Position numbers and translations under genes: made by a program. A DNA stretch of 64,000 nt, taken from the NCBI GenBank assembly GCA_035399845.1, contig DAOPJV010000024.1, forward strand, positions 20,932 to 84,931, in the 5' to 3' direction. The stretch's first letter is position 1. Each line of letters opens with the position of its first letter. The DNA is from ECT2AJA-110-A sp035399845. Its GTDB lineage: Bacteria; Planctomycetota; Phycisphaerae; UBA1845; UTPLA1. Shown here piece after piece: positions 43,927-52,728 of the stretch. Below the pieces are notes generated by a model. It was not told where the DNA came from and searched no databases. It saw nothing but the letters and a program-made list of their open reading frames with translations.

Positions 43927-45087
43927 TCAGCGCGCGGCGGACTTCAGGAGCAGGGGGCGGTTCGTCTTCAGCAGCGTCTTCAGGCGCGCATCGAGGCCGG
44001 GATGGGCGCCGTCGTACTTCATTGTCAGCGGGCTTTCGGCAATCGCCACGAACCACCTGGCAAGATTCAGAAAGTCGCGCGTGTCGATCGACTCGGGGGC
44101 GATTTTCATCTTCGCATCGTCCATGTTGTGGTAGTTGACGAGCGGCAGGCAGATCCCCGTCGCTTCGTAACCGTAATGGCAGTAGGCCGTCGATTCGCAG
44201 GTGCCGCCGTCCATCAGCTTGCGCTGGTATCTGAATGACTTGTCGCGCTTGGCCAGTTCGTCGGCGACGACCTGGCAGTAGGCGGTTGCGGCGGGGGTGA
44301 AGATCGTCGCCTTGTCGCCGACGCGCAGAACGGGGCCGTCGCCCATGCCGACGCCCGTGATCGCCTTGCTGCATTCGACGGCGACGACAATTGTCTTTTT
44401 CGGGACCGTCTGCTCGCTCACGGCCGCGAGAGCGCCGGCGAAGCCGACTTCCTCGGCGCGCGTGAAGAAGGCGTAGGTCGGCGCGGCGGACTTCCGGCGG
44501 CAGATGGCGTCAAGCATGCAGAGAATGCCGGCGAGCCCGGCGATGTCGTCACAGACGCGCGCATGAAGGCGATGGTTGCGAATCGTCGCGTCGGGCAGGC
44601 CCCACATGCCGGGGGCGCCGATCTCGATCGCCTTGCGCGTCTTTGCAATCACGGCGGCCGGCGGCGAATCGGCGCCGAAGGCGCGGGCGCTCGCCGTTGT
44701 CTTCGTCGGCTTCTGCGGAATCGCCTTTTCAATCGTTGCGGGAACCCATTCGCCATTGGAATAGAACTGGATTTTCGTTCCCCTGAAGAAGGGCATGCGC
44801 ACCCAGCCCCTGAAGTCGGCGCGCACGCGGTCCTTCGACTCCATCTTTGTCGCCACGAAACCGGGATGATCCATGTGCGCGGCGAACAGCACGGGGCGAC
44901 CGGCGAGCCTGGCGCGCTTCGGAGGCGTGTAGCGCACGAGCAGATTGCCGAATCGATCCTTCGTGAGTGAAAGCGCCTTGCGCTTCGACACGAAATTCCG
45001 GATAAACGCGGCGACGTGCGTTTCGACAAACGGCGCCGTCGGAAGATTGACAAGTGTTTCGAGCAGGCTGAGTTGCTTGGTGGACAT
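43927..45087 (-). CDS. M42-family metallo-aminopeptidase
   Basis: 386 aa from ATG 45087 with GGGAGGA 4 nt upstream (45092-45098); a longer frame to 45435 is rejected. Binuclear metal ligands typical of M42/M20-like peptidases are visible: H in AAHMDHPG, D in CDDIAGL, E pair in TRAEEVGFAG, and H in VNYHNMDDAKM. These enzymes form large cytosolic tetrahedral or dodecameric aminopeptidases that trim peptides. Confidence 0.88.
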   Translation of the reverse strand: MSTKQLSLLETLVNLPTAPFVETHVAAFIRNFVSKRKALSLTKDRFGNLLVRYTPPKRARLAGRPVLFAAHMDHPGFVATKMESKDRVRADFRGWVRMPFFRGTKIQFYSNGEWVPATIEKAIPQKPTKTTASARAFGADSPPAAVIAKTRKAIEIGAPGMWGLPDATIRNHRLHARVCDDIAGLAGILCMLDAICRRKSAAPTYAFFTRAEEVGFAGALAAVSEQTVPKKTIVVAVECSKAITGVGMGDGPVLRVGDKATIFTPAATAYCQVVADELAKRDKSFRYQRKLMDGGTCESTAYCHYGYEATGICLPLVNYHNMDDAKMKIAPESIDTRDFLNLARWFVAIAESPLTMKYDGAHPGLDARLKTLLKTNRPLLLKSAAR

Positions 45088-45416
45088 TCGTTCCTCCCGC
45101 CTTCTTGCGCGATCGCGGATGATTCGTTTTCCGATACGTTGGACGCCATCCGGCCTCAAGTCAATTCGCCGCGGCGTGATGGTGGCGGGCCGATTTCGGG
45201 GCGCTTCTGTGCGTCGAGTCAATCGCGCGACAGCCCCTCGGGAGGGCCTTATTATCGCCGTGCGTCGGCCGTGCGGCTGGAGAACGATTGACAATCCCGG
45301 CCTTGGCGTCATTCTACGCATATGGGGAACTGAGAGACGCCCTCGCGCAACAATTGCCGACGGCGTGAAAGTGTTTCGCCCACGCGGCGACGAGGGTATG
45401 GTCGATATTACGCGGC
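45088..45416. other. Divergent intergenic region, nothing recognised
   Basis: About 330 bp between the peptidase and methyltransferase starts; expected to contain both promoters. No repeat or RNA gene seen. Confidence 0.5.
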
Positions 45417-46430
45417 ATGAGCGTTGCGCTAACAACGAATCGAGTTGAGGCCGAGCGGCGAGCCGCCGACACCCTCCTGGAATGCGTCAACTGTGGCGCA
45501 CAGCAGTCTCCTCGGCGCCCCCTGATCTGCGCCAGTGGCGCAACGCGACCTTTCGATCTTTACCGCTGCGCCAGCTGCGGTCTCATCCAGCAGTTTCCGC
45601 GATACTCCGCCAACGAACTCGCAGCGCTCTACGGCGCGGCCTACTACGTATTCGAAGAGAAGGAAGAGGATCGCTGGGCGCGCGCCGTGCAGCAGTATGT
45701 GATCCATCTTCTGCCGCATGAAACAAAATCACCGAAGCGCCTGCTCGATGTGGGTTGCGCGCTGGGCCATGTCGCCGCCCTCGCGCAGCGCCGCGGATGG
45801 CGCGTCACGGGCATCGATATCTCGGCGAGCGCCGTGAGTCGCGCCAGCGTCGACTTCGGCATCGACGCCCGCGCCGGTGTTCTCGAACAACACATCGGCA
45901 CGCTGCCGCCGTTTGATGTGATTCTGCTCGGCGACGTGATCGAACACGTGCCGCAGCCGGTCGCGTTTCTCAGGAGCGTGCGCTCGCTGCTCGCGCCGGG
46001 CGGCGTGGCCTGCATCGATACGCCGAATTTCGCCAGCCGCTGGCGCAAGATCGGTCGCTCCAACTGGATCGCCCTGAATCGATATCACATCAACCTGTTC
46101 GAACCCGACACGATTCGCGACTGCCTGTCGCGCGCCGGTTTCGGCGACATCGCCGTTCGCAGCTACACGAATCATCGATATGAAACCTGGGCGTCGCGCC
46201 CCGAAGTGCAGGGCCTCGTCGCCTGGCTGCCAAGTGGCCTGCAGTGGCGCACCCAGAAGCTGCTGTCACGCTACAACGGCTTCGGTCGCTGGTCCGGTCT
46301 TCGCCGCATCAAGCCGCGCACACTTGAAGAGGCTCGGGCCCGCGTCACGGATTTCGCCCACTATCGCCTCGACGGAATTCCCAAGCTCACACGCGACAAT
46401 CTTGCCGTCACGGCCCGCGTCGGTCGCTGA
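45417..46430 (+). CDS. Zinc-ribbon class I SAM methyltransferase
   Basis: 337 aa. The N-terminus has Cys pairs CVNC (about 23-26) and CASC (about 52-55) forming a zinc-binding module. The methyltransferase core has motif I LLDVGCALGHVAALA, acidic strand-2 end GIDIS, FDVILLGDVIEHV and LAPGGVACIDTPN. This Zn-plus-Methyltransf_23 layout is common in enzymes of surface polysaccharide loci. Target unknown. No partner genes on the same strand. Confidence 0.87.
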   Translation: MSVALTTNRVEAERRAADTLLECVNCGAQQSPRRPLICASGATRPFDLYRCASCGLIQQFPRYSANELAALYGAAYYVFEEKEEDRWARAVQQYVIHLLPHETKSPKRLLDVGCALGHVAALAQRRGWRVTGIDISASAVSRASVDFGIDARAGVLEQHIGTLPPFDVILLGDVIEHVPQPVAFLRSVRSLLAPGGVACIDTPNFASRWRKIGRSNWIALNRYHINLFEPDTIRDCLSRAGFGDIAVRSYTNHRYETWASRPEVQGLVAWLPSGLQWRTQKLLSRYNGFGRWSGLRRIKPRTLEEARARVTDFAHYRLDGIPKLTRDNLAVTARVGR

Positions 46431-46453
46431 TTTTCCGCTTGTTGCGGGCGTTC

Positions 46454-46481
46454 CGAGCCGGGCCAGTCATGGCCCGGTCAT
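46454..46481 (+). repeat. 28-bp palindromic element, shared with 63740-63767
   Basis: The stem CCGGGCCAGTCATGGCCCGG is embedded in TCCGAG...TC. The exact reverse complement occurs at 63740-63767. Lies in the gap between convergent genes and may act as terminator or REP-like site. Confidence 0.7.
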
Positions 46482-46504
46482 TTCGCACGACATCCCTCCA
46501 TCGA

Positions 46505-47815
46505 TCACGAATGCGGATTGAGGTTCGCCGACACATCCGTTGAGTACGCCTTGATGGCCGGAACCACGCCCGCCAGGGCGCCGAGCGCGATCATGACCGG
46601 CGGCGTCAAAGCCAGGGCCGGATGGAACGACCAGGCGTCGATGACGACACCTGTCTGCGATCGGATGATGGACGCGGCGACCAGGACGATGACGCCGTAG
46701 AACACGAATCCGAGCATCGCGCCAAGCGCGGCGATCGTCGCGGACTCGGCGACGATCGCGGAGAAGACAATGGACTTGCGCGCCCCGATCGCCCGCAGGA
46801 TCGCGAACTCGCGACGCCGCTCGTTGATCGTGTTATAGACCGCCGCGAGAATGGCGCAGGCGCTCACGGCGACAACGAGATACGCGACGAGCCGCAGCAC
46901 GCGCGTGATCCAGCCGAACTTTTCGAACAGCCCCAGCATCACGTTCGCGATCGGCCACGCGAGCGTCATCTCTTTGCCGTTCCTGTTGATCACGTTGTCC
47001 AGTTCGGCGCCGACCGTCGGGGCCGCGAACTTCAGCATCATCGCGCTGATTTCCTTGCGCTCGTCGGGGATCGACTCGCCGGGCCGCGCGACATAGACGT
47101 CGCCATCCCCTCGGAGTACGTGGCCACCCATGCGGAAGACGCCCTCGATCGGTATCCACACGACGCGATCGATCGGCGTGTTCGTCGTTTCGAGCACACC
47201 CACGACAACGTATTCCTCGTCGTGCGCGTGATGGTCGTGATCGTCGTCGTCATCTGTCTCGTCGAGGCTGATCCCGTGGCTCGGATGAAAGTGATCGCCG
47301 TAGCGAAGGCCCGTCCGCGCCGCGACGAAGCCGCCGATGACCGCCTCACGCAACGTCGGTTCGAAGGGGCGACCTTTGCCGGCAAACTTCAGTTCGCGAT
47401 CGCCGCTGTATCGATAGTCGCGGAAGAGCTCCGGCGTTGTGCCGACGATGCGAAAGCCGCGATAGTTGTCGCCGACGGCGTAGGGAATCGCCAGCCGGAC
47501 GCGCGGATCCGCCTTCAGCCGCGCGTAGACCGACCAGGGGATATTGCCGGGGGATTCGTCCAGGTGGAAAACGCAGTTCAGCACGAGCTGCAGCTTGCTG
47601 CCGCGGGCGCCGAGGACGGCGTCGAATCCGACATTTCCCCCCGTGAACGCCTGTTCCGACTGGTGCTGGATGGCGAACACGGCCATGACAAGGCCAGACG
47701 CCATCGCCGACGCGAGGATCGTCACGGCCGACGCGAAGGCGTGGCGGCCGAGGCTGCGCCGCACGATCAGCGCGACAGCGCGCAGGCGCGACGGATGGGC
47801 GTCGCCTGACGTCAC
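46505..47815 (-). CDS. FtsX/MacB-type ABC transporter permease
   Basis: 436 aa. First helix near 25-47 (ASAVTILASAMASGLVMAVF), a large extracytoplasmic MacB-PCD domain (about 50-280, with a His/Asp-rich stretch DDDDDHDHHAHDEE), then three C-terminal helices containing the FtsX core (NERRREFAILRAIGARKSI). Overlaps the ATPase stop by four bases. The pair forms a type VII ABC exporter like LolCDE or MacB, which moves lipoproteins, peptides or antibiotics. The acidic/His stretch could bind metal. Confidence 0.9.
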   Translation of the reverse strand: MTSGDAHPSRLRAVALIVRRSLGRHAFASAVTILASAMASGLVMAVFAIQHQSEQAFTGGNVGFDAVLGARGSKLQLVLNCVFHLDESPGNIPWSVYARLKADPRVRLAIPYAVGDNYRGFRIVGTTPELFRDYRYSGDRELKFAGKGRPFEPTLREAVIGGFVAARTGLRYGDHFHPSHGISLDETDDDDDHDHHAHDEEYVVVGVLETTNTPIDRVVWIPIEGVFRMGGHVLRGDGDVYVARPGESIPDERKEISAMMLKFAAPTVGAELDNVINRNGKEMTLAWPIANVMLGLFEKFGWITRVLRLVAYLVVAVSACAILAAVYNTINERRREFAILRAIGARKSIVFSAIVAESATIAALGAMLGFVFYGVIVLVAASIIRSQTGVVIDAWSFHPALALTPPVMIALGALAGVVPAIKAYSTDVSANLNPHS

Positions 47816-48501
47816 GCCGCCGCCTCCGTCGATGTCGCCGCGCGATTGATTTCGGAAAAGTCGCGAGCGTCGTCGAACTGTTCGAGGACGTGTCGATCGT
47901 GGCTGACGAGCAGCAGGGCGGCGCCGTTTGTCTCGCAGAGTTCCCGCAGGAGGCTGAGGGACGTCCTGGCGTTCGCCGCGTCGAGATTGCCCGTGGGTTC
48001 GTCGGCCAGAACGAGCTTCGGGTGATTCGCCAGCGCCCGCGCCACGGCCACTCGCTGCTGCTGGCCGACCGACAGCTGCGAGGGGCGATAGTGCAGTCGA
48101 TCGGACATTCCGACCTTCTCGAGCAGCGCCCTGGCGAAGGCGTGATCGACGCCCCGGCCGAGCATCATGGCGAGTTCGACGTTCTGGAGCGCCGTGTAAC
48201 CCTGGAGCAGGTTGAATGTCTGAAAGACGTAGCCGACCTGTTTCGCGCGGAGCCGATCCCGCGCGGACTCACCCAGTCGCGTGATGTCAGCATCATCGAT
48301 CCGAATGGCGCCGCCGTCGGGCGCCAGAATGCCGGCGATCAGGTTCAGAAACGTCGTCTTCCCTGAACCGCTCTCGCCGCGCAGCGCCACCTGCTGGGCG
48401 GACGCCAGGCTGAAGGATGGCGCGTCCACCACGACGTTCGTGGCGCCACCGGGGGCGCGATAGCGTTTGACGAGCTCATGGATTTCCAGGATTGCTGTCA
48501 C
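47812..48501 (-). CDS. LolD/MacB-type ABC transporter ATPase
   Basis: 229 aa from GTG 48501, the normal LolD length: Walker A GESGSGKTT, Q-loop VFQTFNLL, signature LSVGQQQR (LSGGQ variant with Val), Walker B LVLADEPTGNLD and H-loop LLVSHD. An alternative ATG at 48549 overlaps the upstream gene stop as ATGA and would add 16 residues; the choice is open. Forms the exporter with the permease gene that follows. Confidence 0.9.
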   Translation of the reverse strand: MTAILEIHELVKRYRAPGGATNVVVDAPSFSLASAQQVALRGESGSGKTTFLNLIAGILAPDGGAIRIDDADITRLGESARDRLRAKQVGYVFQTFNLLQGYTALQNVELAMMLGRGVDHAFARALLEKVGMSDRLHYRPSQLSVGQQQRVAVARALANHPKLVLADEPTGNLDAANARTSLSLLRELCETNGAALLLVSHDRHVLEQFDDARDFSEINRAATSTEAAA

Positions 48502-48545
48502 GCTCGTTATCTTAGTCGAAAGTCGAGGCCAACGCGTCGTGATTG

Positions 48546-49454
48546 TCATATCCGCTCGCCACATTCCGGGCATCGTGGCTCGACCAGCGACTTCAGAATG
48601 TACTGGCATTTGCGGCAGCGCGTTTCGTAGTCGATTCGCGCCGTGGCCGTCGCGCGCCAGACGGCGACAGCGATCCCCAGCGCCGCCGGCAGGAGGCCGA
48701 ACGTCGTCGCGTAGAGCCCCACCGAATCGGCAAGGCGGGGGGCGGTCCGTTCCGTGAAGGCGAAAATCAGCGGCGCCGACACGAGGGTGGCGAAGACGCC
48801 GGCGGCCGACGCCTTGATGACCCGAAACCTGCGATCTCGGTCGCGCGCCGAATGCTCCTTCGCCCGCACCTGCTCGAATGTTGTTCCCGCGTTCAGGAAC
48901 TGAATCGGGACGCGCTCGGCGACGGCGTCGCGAAACGCGTCGTAGTCGCCGCTTTCGACGCACCTCCGCGGGACGTAGAGGGCCGTCTTGTCAAGCGTAT
49001 AGAGGAAAAGGCAGTCCTGTGTTTCGATGACGCGGATGAGTCGATCCCAGGCGATGCGCCCCTGTGTACTCGCGTCGTTGACGCGCAGGGCGTCGGATGT
49101 GATGACGAACGTCATGGGTTGGCCGAGGCTTCGATGCATGCCCTGTTCGATGTCCTTCTTCAGTTTGTCGATGGCCCCCCTGCCGACCATGCGACGGGCG
49201 ACAAACAGGAAGTAACAGGCGAGGAAGACCATGATCGTCGCGACGATCCGATCTCCGAGCCAGAAGGCGCCGGCGGCGATGACCAGACTGCTGATCGGCG
49301 CGTAGATGCGAACACGTCGGATCGTTCTGCGCATGGCTGGATCGATCCGCGTCATCAACTGCGACGCCGCGATCATGTCATCCGCTTCGTGCCGTACCTG
49401 GATTTCCAGAAGCGGTGGATCTGGATCGACGGCCGGTTCGTTGGACTCGTTCAC
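48546..49454 (-). CDS. YcxB-like membrane protein with C-terminal zinc ribbon
   Basis: 302 aa from GTG 49454, chosen because GGAGGT lies at 49460-49465; a longer frame to 49610 has no such site. Two membrane helices sit at about 50-90. A cytoplasmic PH-like YcxB domain follows (MTFVITSDALRVND, RIAWDRLIRVIET, FLYTLDKTALYVPRR), then two more helices and a final zinc ribbon CRKC...CPEC. Similar terminal ribbons occur in many planctomycete membrane proteins. Located between the paralogue family and the ABC exporter. Confidence 0.8.
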   Translation of the reverse strand: MNESNEPAVDPDPPLLEIQVRHEADDMIAASQLMTRIDPAMRRTIRRVRIYAPISSLVIAAGAFWLGDRIVATIMVFLACYFLFVARRMVGRGAIDKLKKDIEQGMHRSLGQPMTFVITSDALRVNDASTQGRIAWDRLIRVIETQDCLFLYTLDKTALYVPRRCVESGDYDAFRDAVAERVPIQFLNAGTTFEQVRAKEHSARDRDRRFRVIKASAAGVFATLVSAPLIFAFTERTAPRLADSVGLYATTFGLLPAALGIAVAVWRATATARIDYETRCRKCQYILKSLVEPRCPECGERI

Positions 49455-49459
49455 GTGAG

Positions 49460-49466
49460 ACCTCCC
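49460..49466 (-). promoter_or_regulatory. Shine-Dalgarno GGGAGGT deciding the GTG start at 49454
   Basis: Strong ribosome site 5 nt upstream of the GTG codon on the minus strand. Confidence 0.75.
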
Positions 49467-49543
49467 AATGGCGGCGCAGGGGCGGTTTGCGATGGAGAAT
49501 ATCAGAAAGCCGTGACTGTTCGCCACCCATCTGAATGACGCCC

Positions 49544-50683
49544 TTACGCCGATGGATTCAGAACCATCTCCAGTTGCATCGGTGTCGGCGTCGGCGCCGT
49601 CGCGGTCCACGCCGTCAGCAGGGCGTTGAGCGGCGTCGACATCGTGCAGGGCTTCTCGGCGCCGCGCAACACATGTGTCAATGGGGTCAACATCATGGAC
49701 GTGAATGGCATTGTTACGATGATCGACGCGTCGGCGCTCGTAAAGCGTCGGACCGTTGCCCGTCGTCCGGCGAAAAATGTCGTTCGTTCAGCCAGACCGC
49801 CGGGGATGAAGAAAATCGTTCGATCACGAACGAATCGGGCGATCAGAACGAGAGACAGAATCGCCGCCACAGGGAACAGCCATCTCAGGGCGGATGCGCC
49901 GAGCAGCGTCTTCACAATCTCGTGCAGCGCGCACATGAGAAGCAAGGCGATCGACACCAGTTGAACCGGCCGTGAACGAATGAGCTTTCTGCAGAACGCC
50001 CCTTTGGCGCGATGACGATCGCCTCGCTCGTGACGTTGCTTCTCCTTGTGATGCGTGAAGTCCAGAAAGAAAAAGGAACTCGTCATTCTCAGATTGTTGT
50101 TGTCGATCAGTGTCTGCGCCTCCGGGTCACAAACACACGTGAGCCAGTTGACTCTCTCGACGTCACGCCCCAGTTGAATCGGCTCAAAAGCAGTGTCGAT
50201 CGGATCGAAAATCGGCGTCCGTTCGTCACTTCGGTCCAGCAGGATGATCACGTGTCCCGGGGGCAGATCGGGCAGCCATCGCCGGCGAACACGGTCCAAC
50301 GGGATTGAGCCGAAGCACGCGTGTTCGATAACGCGATGCGGTAATCTCGCCTTCGCTTCCGGATGCGCCGCGACGCGGCAGAGTCGATCGTAACGCCAGG
50401 CGCTGTTGCGCCTCACGAGTCGTCGCCGTCGATTCAGCGCCCATTGGAACGAAAGGGTCCCGGACGCCAACGTCGCCATGAGCGCTGCAATGCTCGCGCC
50501 TGTCACATTGGACCAGAGCGCAATTCTGAATAATGGAAGCTGGTACGCGATCAACATAAAGATCGCGGCGGCCGCTATGACACTGGCGTACACCATCAGT
50601 AGGTCGACAACTCGGATGCGCGCCGAGCGCAGGCGAACCTGGTGAAATCGTATCCGGCCGACTTGTGAGGGCTCCGGCGCCAT
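49544..50683 (-). CDS. Tandem membrane-protein family, paralogue 1
   Basis: 379 aa. Two N-terminal helices (about 25-75) are followed by a cytoplasmic segment starting RYDRLCRVAAHPEAKARLPHR, then LPPGHVIILLDR, PIFDPIDTAFEPIQL and VERVNWLTCVCDPEA. Two more helices lie near 240-290. The C-terminal module contains FFIPGG.AERTTFFAGRRA, VRRFTSADASIIVTMP, and ends in TPLNALLTAWTATAPTP. I do not recognise the family. It is about 50-60% identical by eye to paralogue 2. Confidence 0.82.
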   Translation of the reverse strand: MAPEPSQVGRIRFHQVRLRSARIRVVDLLMVYASVIAAAAIFMLIAYQLPLFRIALWSNVTGASIAALMATLASGTLSFQWALNRRRRLVRRNSAWRYDRLCRVAAHPEAKARLPHRVIEHACFGSIPLDRVRRRWLPDLPPGHVIILLDRSDERTPIFDPIDTAFEPIQLGRDVERVNWLTCVCDPEAQTLIDNNNLRMTSSFFFLDFTHHKEKQRHERGDRHRAKGAFCRKLIRSRPVQLVSIALLLMCALHEIVKTLLGASALRWLFPVAAILSLVLIARFVRDRTIFFIPGGLAERTTFFAGRRATVRRFTSADASIIVTMPFTSMMLTPLTHVLRGAEKPCTMSTPLNALLTAWTATAPTPTPMQLEMVLNPSA

Positions 50684-50756
50684 CATCGCGAATGTAACCG
50701 ATCCGGATCGACGACGCGCTGAAGCGACACGCTCTTCGCGTTGTACTTTGTCGTCG

Positions 50757-51902
50757 TCAGGGGTCCAGAAGCTCCTTCAGCATTTTCTCGCTCGGCGTCG
50801 GCGCCGTCGCGGTCCACGCCGTCAGCAGGGCGTTGAGCGGCGTCAGCATGGCACACGGCTTCTCGTCGCCGCGAAACACCTGCGCCATCGGGATGAGCAT
50901 CATGGTGTTCAGTGGCATCGTCACGACAATCGATGCGTCGGTGTTCGTGAATCGGCGAACGCTCGCCCGCCGCCCGGCAAAGTAGGTCGTTCGTTCAGCA
51001 ACGCCGCCCGGAATGAAGAAGAGGGTTCGATGGCGAACGAATCGGATCGTCAGGGCGATGGCTGCACCCAGAAGAGGTCCGATCCAGTACGCCCGCTGGA
51101 CGCCGGATCTGTTCCACAGCAATTGCACGACGAGGTAGGCCCCACCGGCGAGGAGGTAGAGCGTGAACAGGACGCGCGCCACGCGGGATCGAATGAACCG
51201 TCGATAGCGCGAACGCGCGCTGCGGCGTCGTTGATCACTCTCCGGATGGTGCTGTTCCCTGTGGTTCGCAATGTCCAGGTGCAACAGTGGACTGCCTGAC
51301 TTCAGTGTCTCATCGTCGAGCAGCGCACGGGCCTCCGGATCACTGACACATGTGAGCCAGTTCACACGTTCGACGTCGCTCCCCAGTTGGATCGGTTCAA
51401 ACACAATGTCGATCGGGTCGAAGATCGGCGTCCGTTCGTCGCCCGGGTCCAGCAGGATGATGACGTGTCCCGGCGGCAGGTCGGGAATGCCGTGGCGACG
51501 GACCTTGTCCGAGCTGATCGAGCCGAAGTACGCGTGCTCGACGACGCGATGCGGCAGTCGCCTCTGCGCCTCAGGATGCGCCACGACACGACAAAGCCGA
51601 TTGTAGCGCCACGCGTCGGCCGCTTTCGTGAGCCGTCGCCGCCGATTCAGCGCCCATCGAAATGCGAGCGAGACGAATACCAACGGGAGCGCCAGGTTGG
51701 CCAGCGCGATGAGTATCATAGTGTACCACGCGGGGTCCGGGATGTACTGAGCCAGGAACTTCGTGTTGGCGAAAAAGACCGTCGGCGCAGAGACAGCGAT
51801 CGCAAGGATGACCGGCAGCGCATCCACGAGATGAAAGCGCGCCGCGCGCAGGCGCACCTGGTGAATGCGAACGCGATCAGATTGTGAACGCTCCGGCGCC
51901 AT
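50757..51902 (-). CDS. Tandem membrane-protein family, paralogue 2
   Basis: 381 aa, same layout as paralogue 1: N-terminus MAPERSQSDRVRIHQVRLR, two helices, RYNRLCRVVAHPEAQRRLPHR, PPGHVIILLDPGDERTPIFD, VERVNWLTCVSDPEARALLD, two helices, FFIPGGVAERTTYFAGRR, and MLTPLNALLTAWTATAPTP. The last half shares its nucleotide sequence closely with paralogue 1, suggesting recent duplication or conversion. Function unknown. Confidence 0.82.
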   Translation of the reverse strand: MAPERSQSDRVRIHQVRLRAARFHLVDALPVILAIAVSAPTVFFANTKFLAQYIPDPAWYTMILIALANLALPLVFVSLAFRWALNRRRRLTKAADAWRYNRLCRVVAHPEAQRRLPHRVVEHAYFGSISSDKVRRHGIPDLPPGHVIILLDPGDERTPIFDPIDIVFEPIQLGSDVERVNWLTCVSDPEARALLDDETLKSGSPLLHLDIANHREQHHPESDQRRRSARSRYRRFIRSRVARVLFTLYLLAGGAYLVVQLLWNRSGVQRAYWIGPLLGAAIALTIRFVRHRTLFFIPGGVAERTTYFAGRRASVRRFTNTDASIVVTMPLNTMMLIPMAQVFRGDEKPCAMLTPLNALLTAWTATAPTPSEKMLKELLDP

Positions 51903-51961
51903 TGTGGTGAATCTACCCGATTCGGATCAGCGACGCACGTCATCGACTCGCCTCGGTGGCT

Positions 51962-52670
51962 TCACTTTGTCGTCGTCCCGGGGGCCAGTAGTTCCTTCAG
52001 TTGTTGTTCGCTCGGTGTGGGCGCTTCCGCCGTCCAGGCGGTCAGAATTGCGTTGAGCGGCGCCCCGACGAAGCACGGCTTTTCATCACGCCGCAGGATC
52101 TCCGCGGCCGACGTGGTGATGGCGGCGTTGGCCGGCGTCGTGATGATGAGTGTTGAGTCGGCGCTGGTAAATCGCCGGACTCCGGCGCTGCGCCCCGCGA
52201 TCGCCTGCCCGATTCAGCAGGATGATGATATGTCCGGGCGGCGTTTCCATCCGAAGCCGTCGTTGCTCCTTTGGGCTCGATGTGCGCTCCCGCAGGAAAT
52301 ACTCCCACACACGATGGGGCAGTCGTGACATCGCTTCACGATGCGCGACGACTCGGCAAAGGCGATCGTGGCGCCACGCGTCCTCCCGCCTCGAAAGTCG
52401 CCATCGCCGCCGAACAAGCAGTCGATGCGCGACGTGGCCGCACAACAGCGAAGGACTCGCGATCGCAAGTGCGAGCCGGGTCGTCGCCAGCCAGCCGGGC
52501 GCGTTTCCGCGGATGACCTGATTGTGGCTCGTCACCACGTTGACGGAGAAGCAGTCGCCGACCGCGAGCGCGGTGAGAACCAGCAGACTATCGACGGCGC
52601 GAAGGCGCGCGTCGCGAATGCGAACCTGGTGAATCCGAACAGGGTTGGAACGTGATGTCTCCGGCGCCAT
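51962..52670 (-). pseudogene. Tandem membrane-protein family, decayed paralogue 3
   Basis: The start (ATG 52670, MAPETSRSNPVRIHQVRIR), helices and RHDRLCRVVAHREAMSRLPHR are intact up to ETPPGHIIILLNRA. The reading frame then joins directly, out of frame, to the C-terminal module: after a +1 shift the DNA encodes IAGRSAGVRRFTSADSTLII ... GAPLNAILTAWTAEAPTP and stops at 51962-51964. About 170 codons present in the paralogues are missing. An internal deletion with frameshift explains this. A 195-aa product truncated after the junction could still be made. Confidence 0.8.
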
Positions 52671-52728
52671 CGACATCAAGGTAGCCGATCTGATCCGGCG
52701 ATGCACACGAATGCGACCGTGATTCGCT

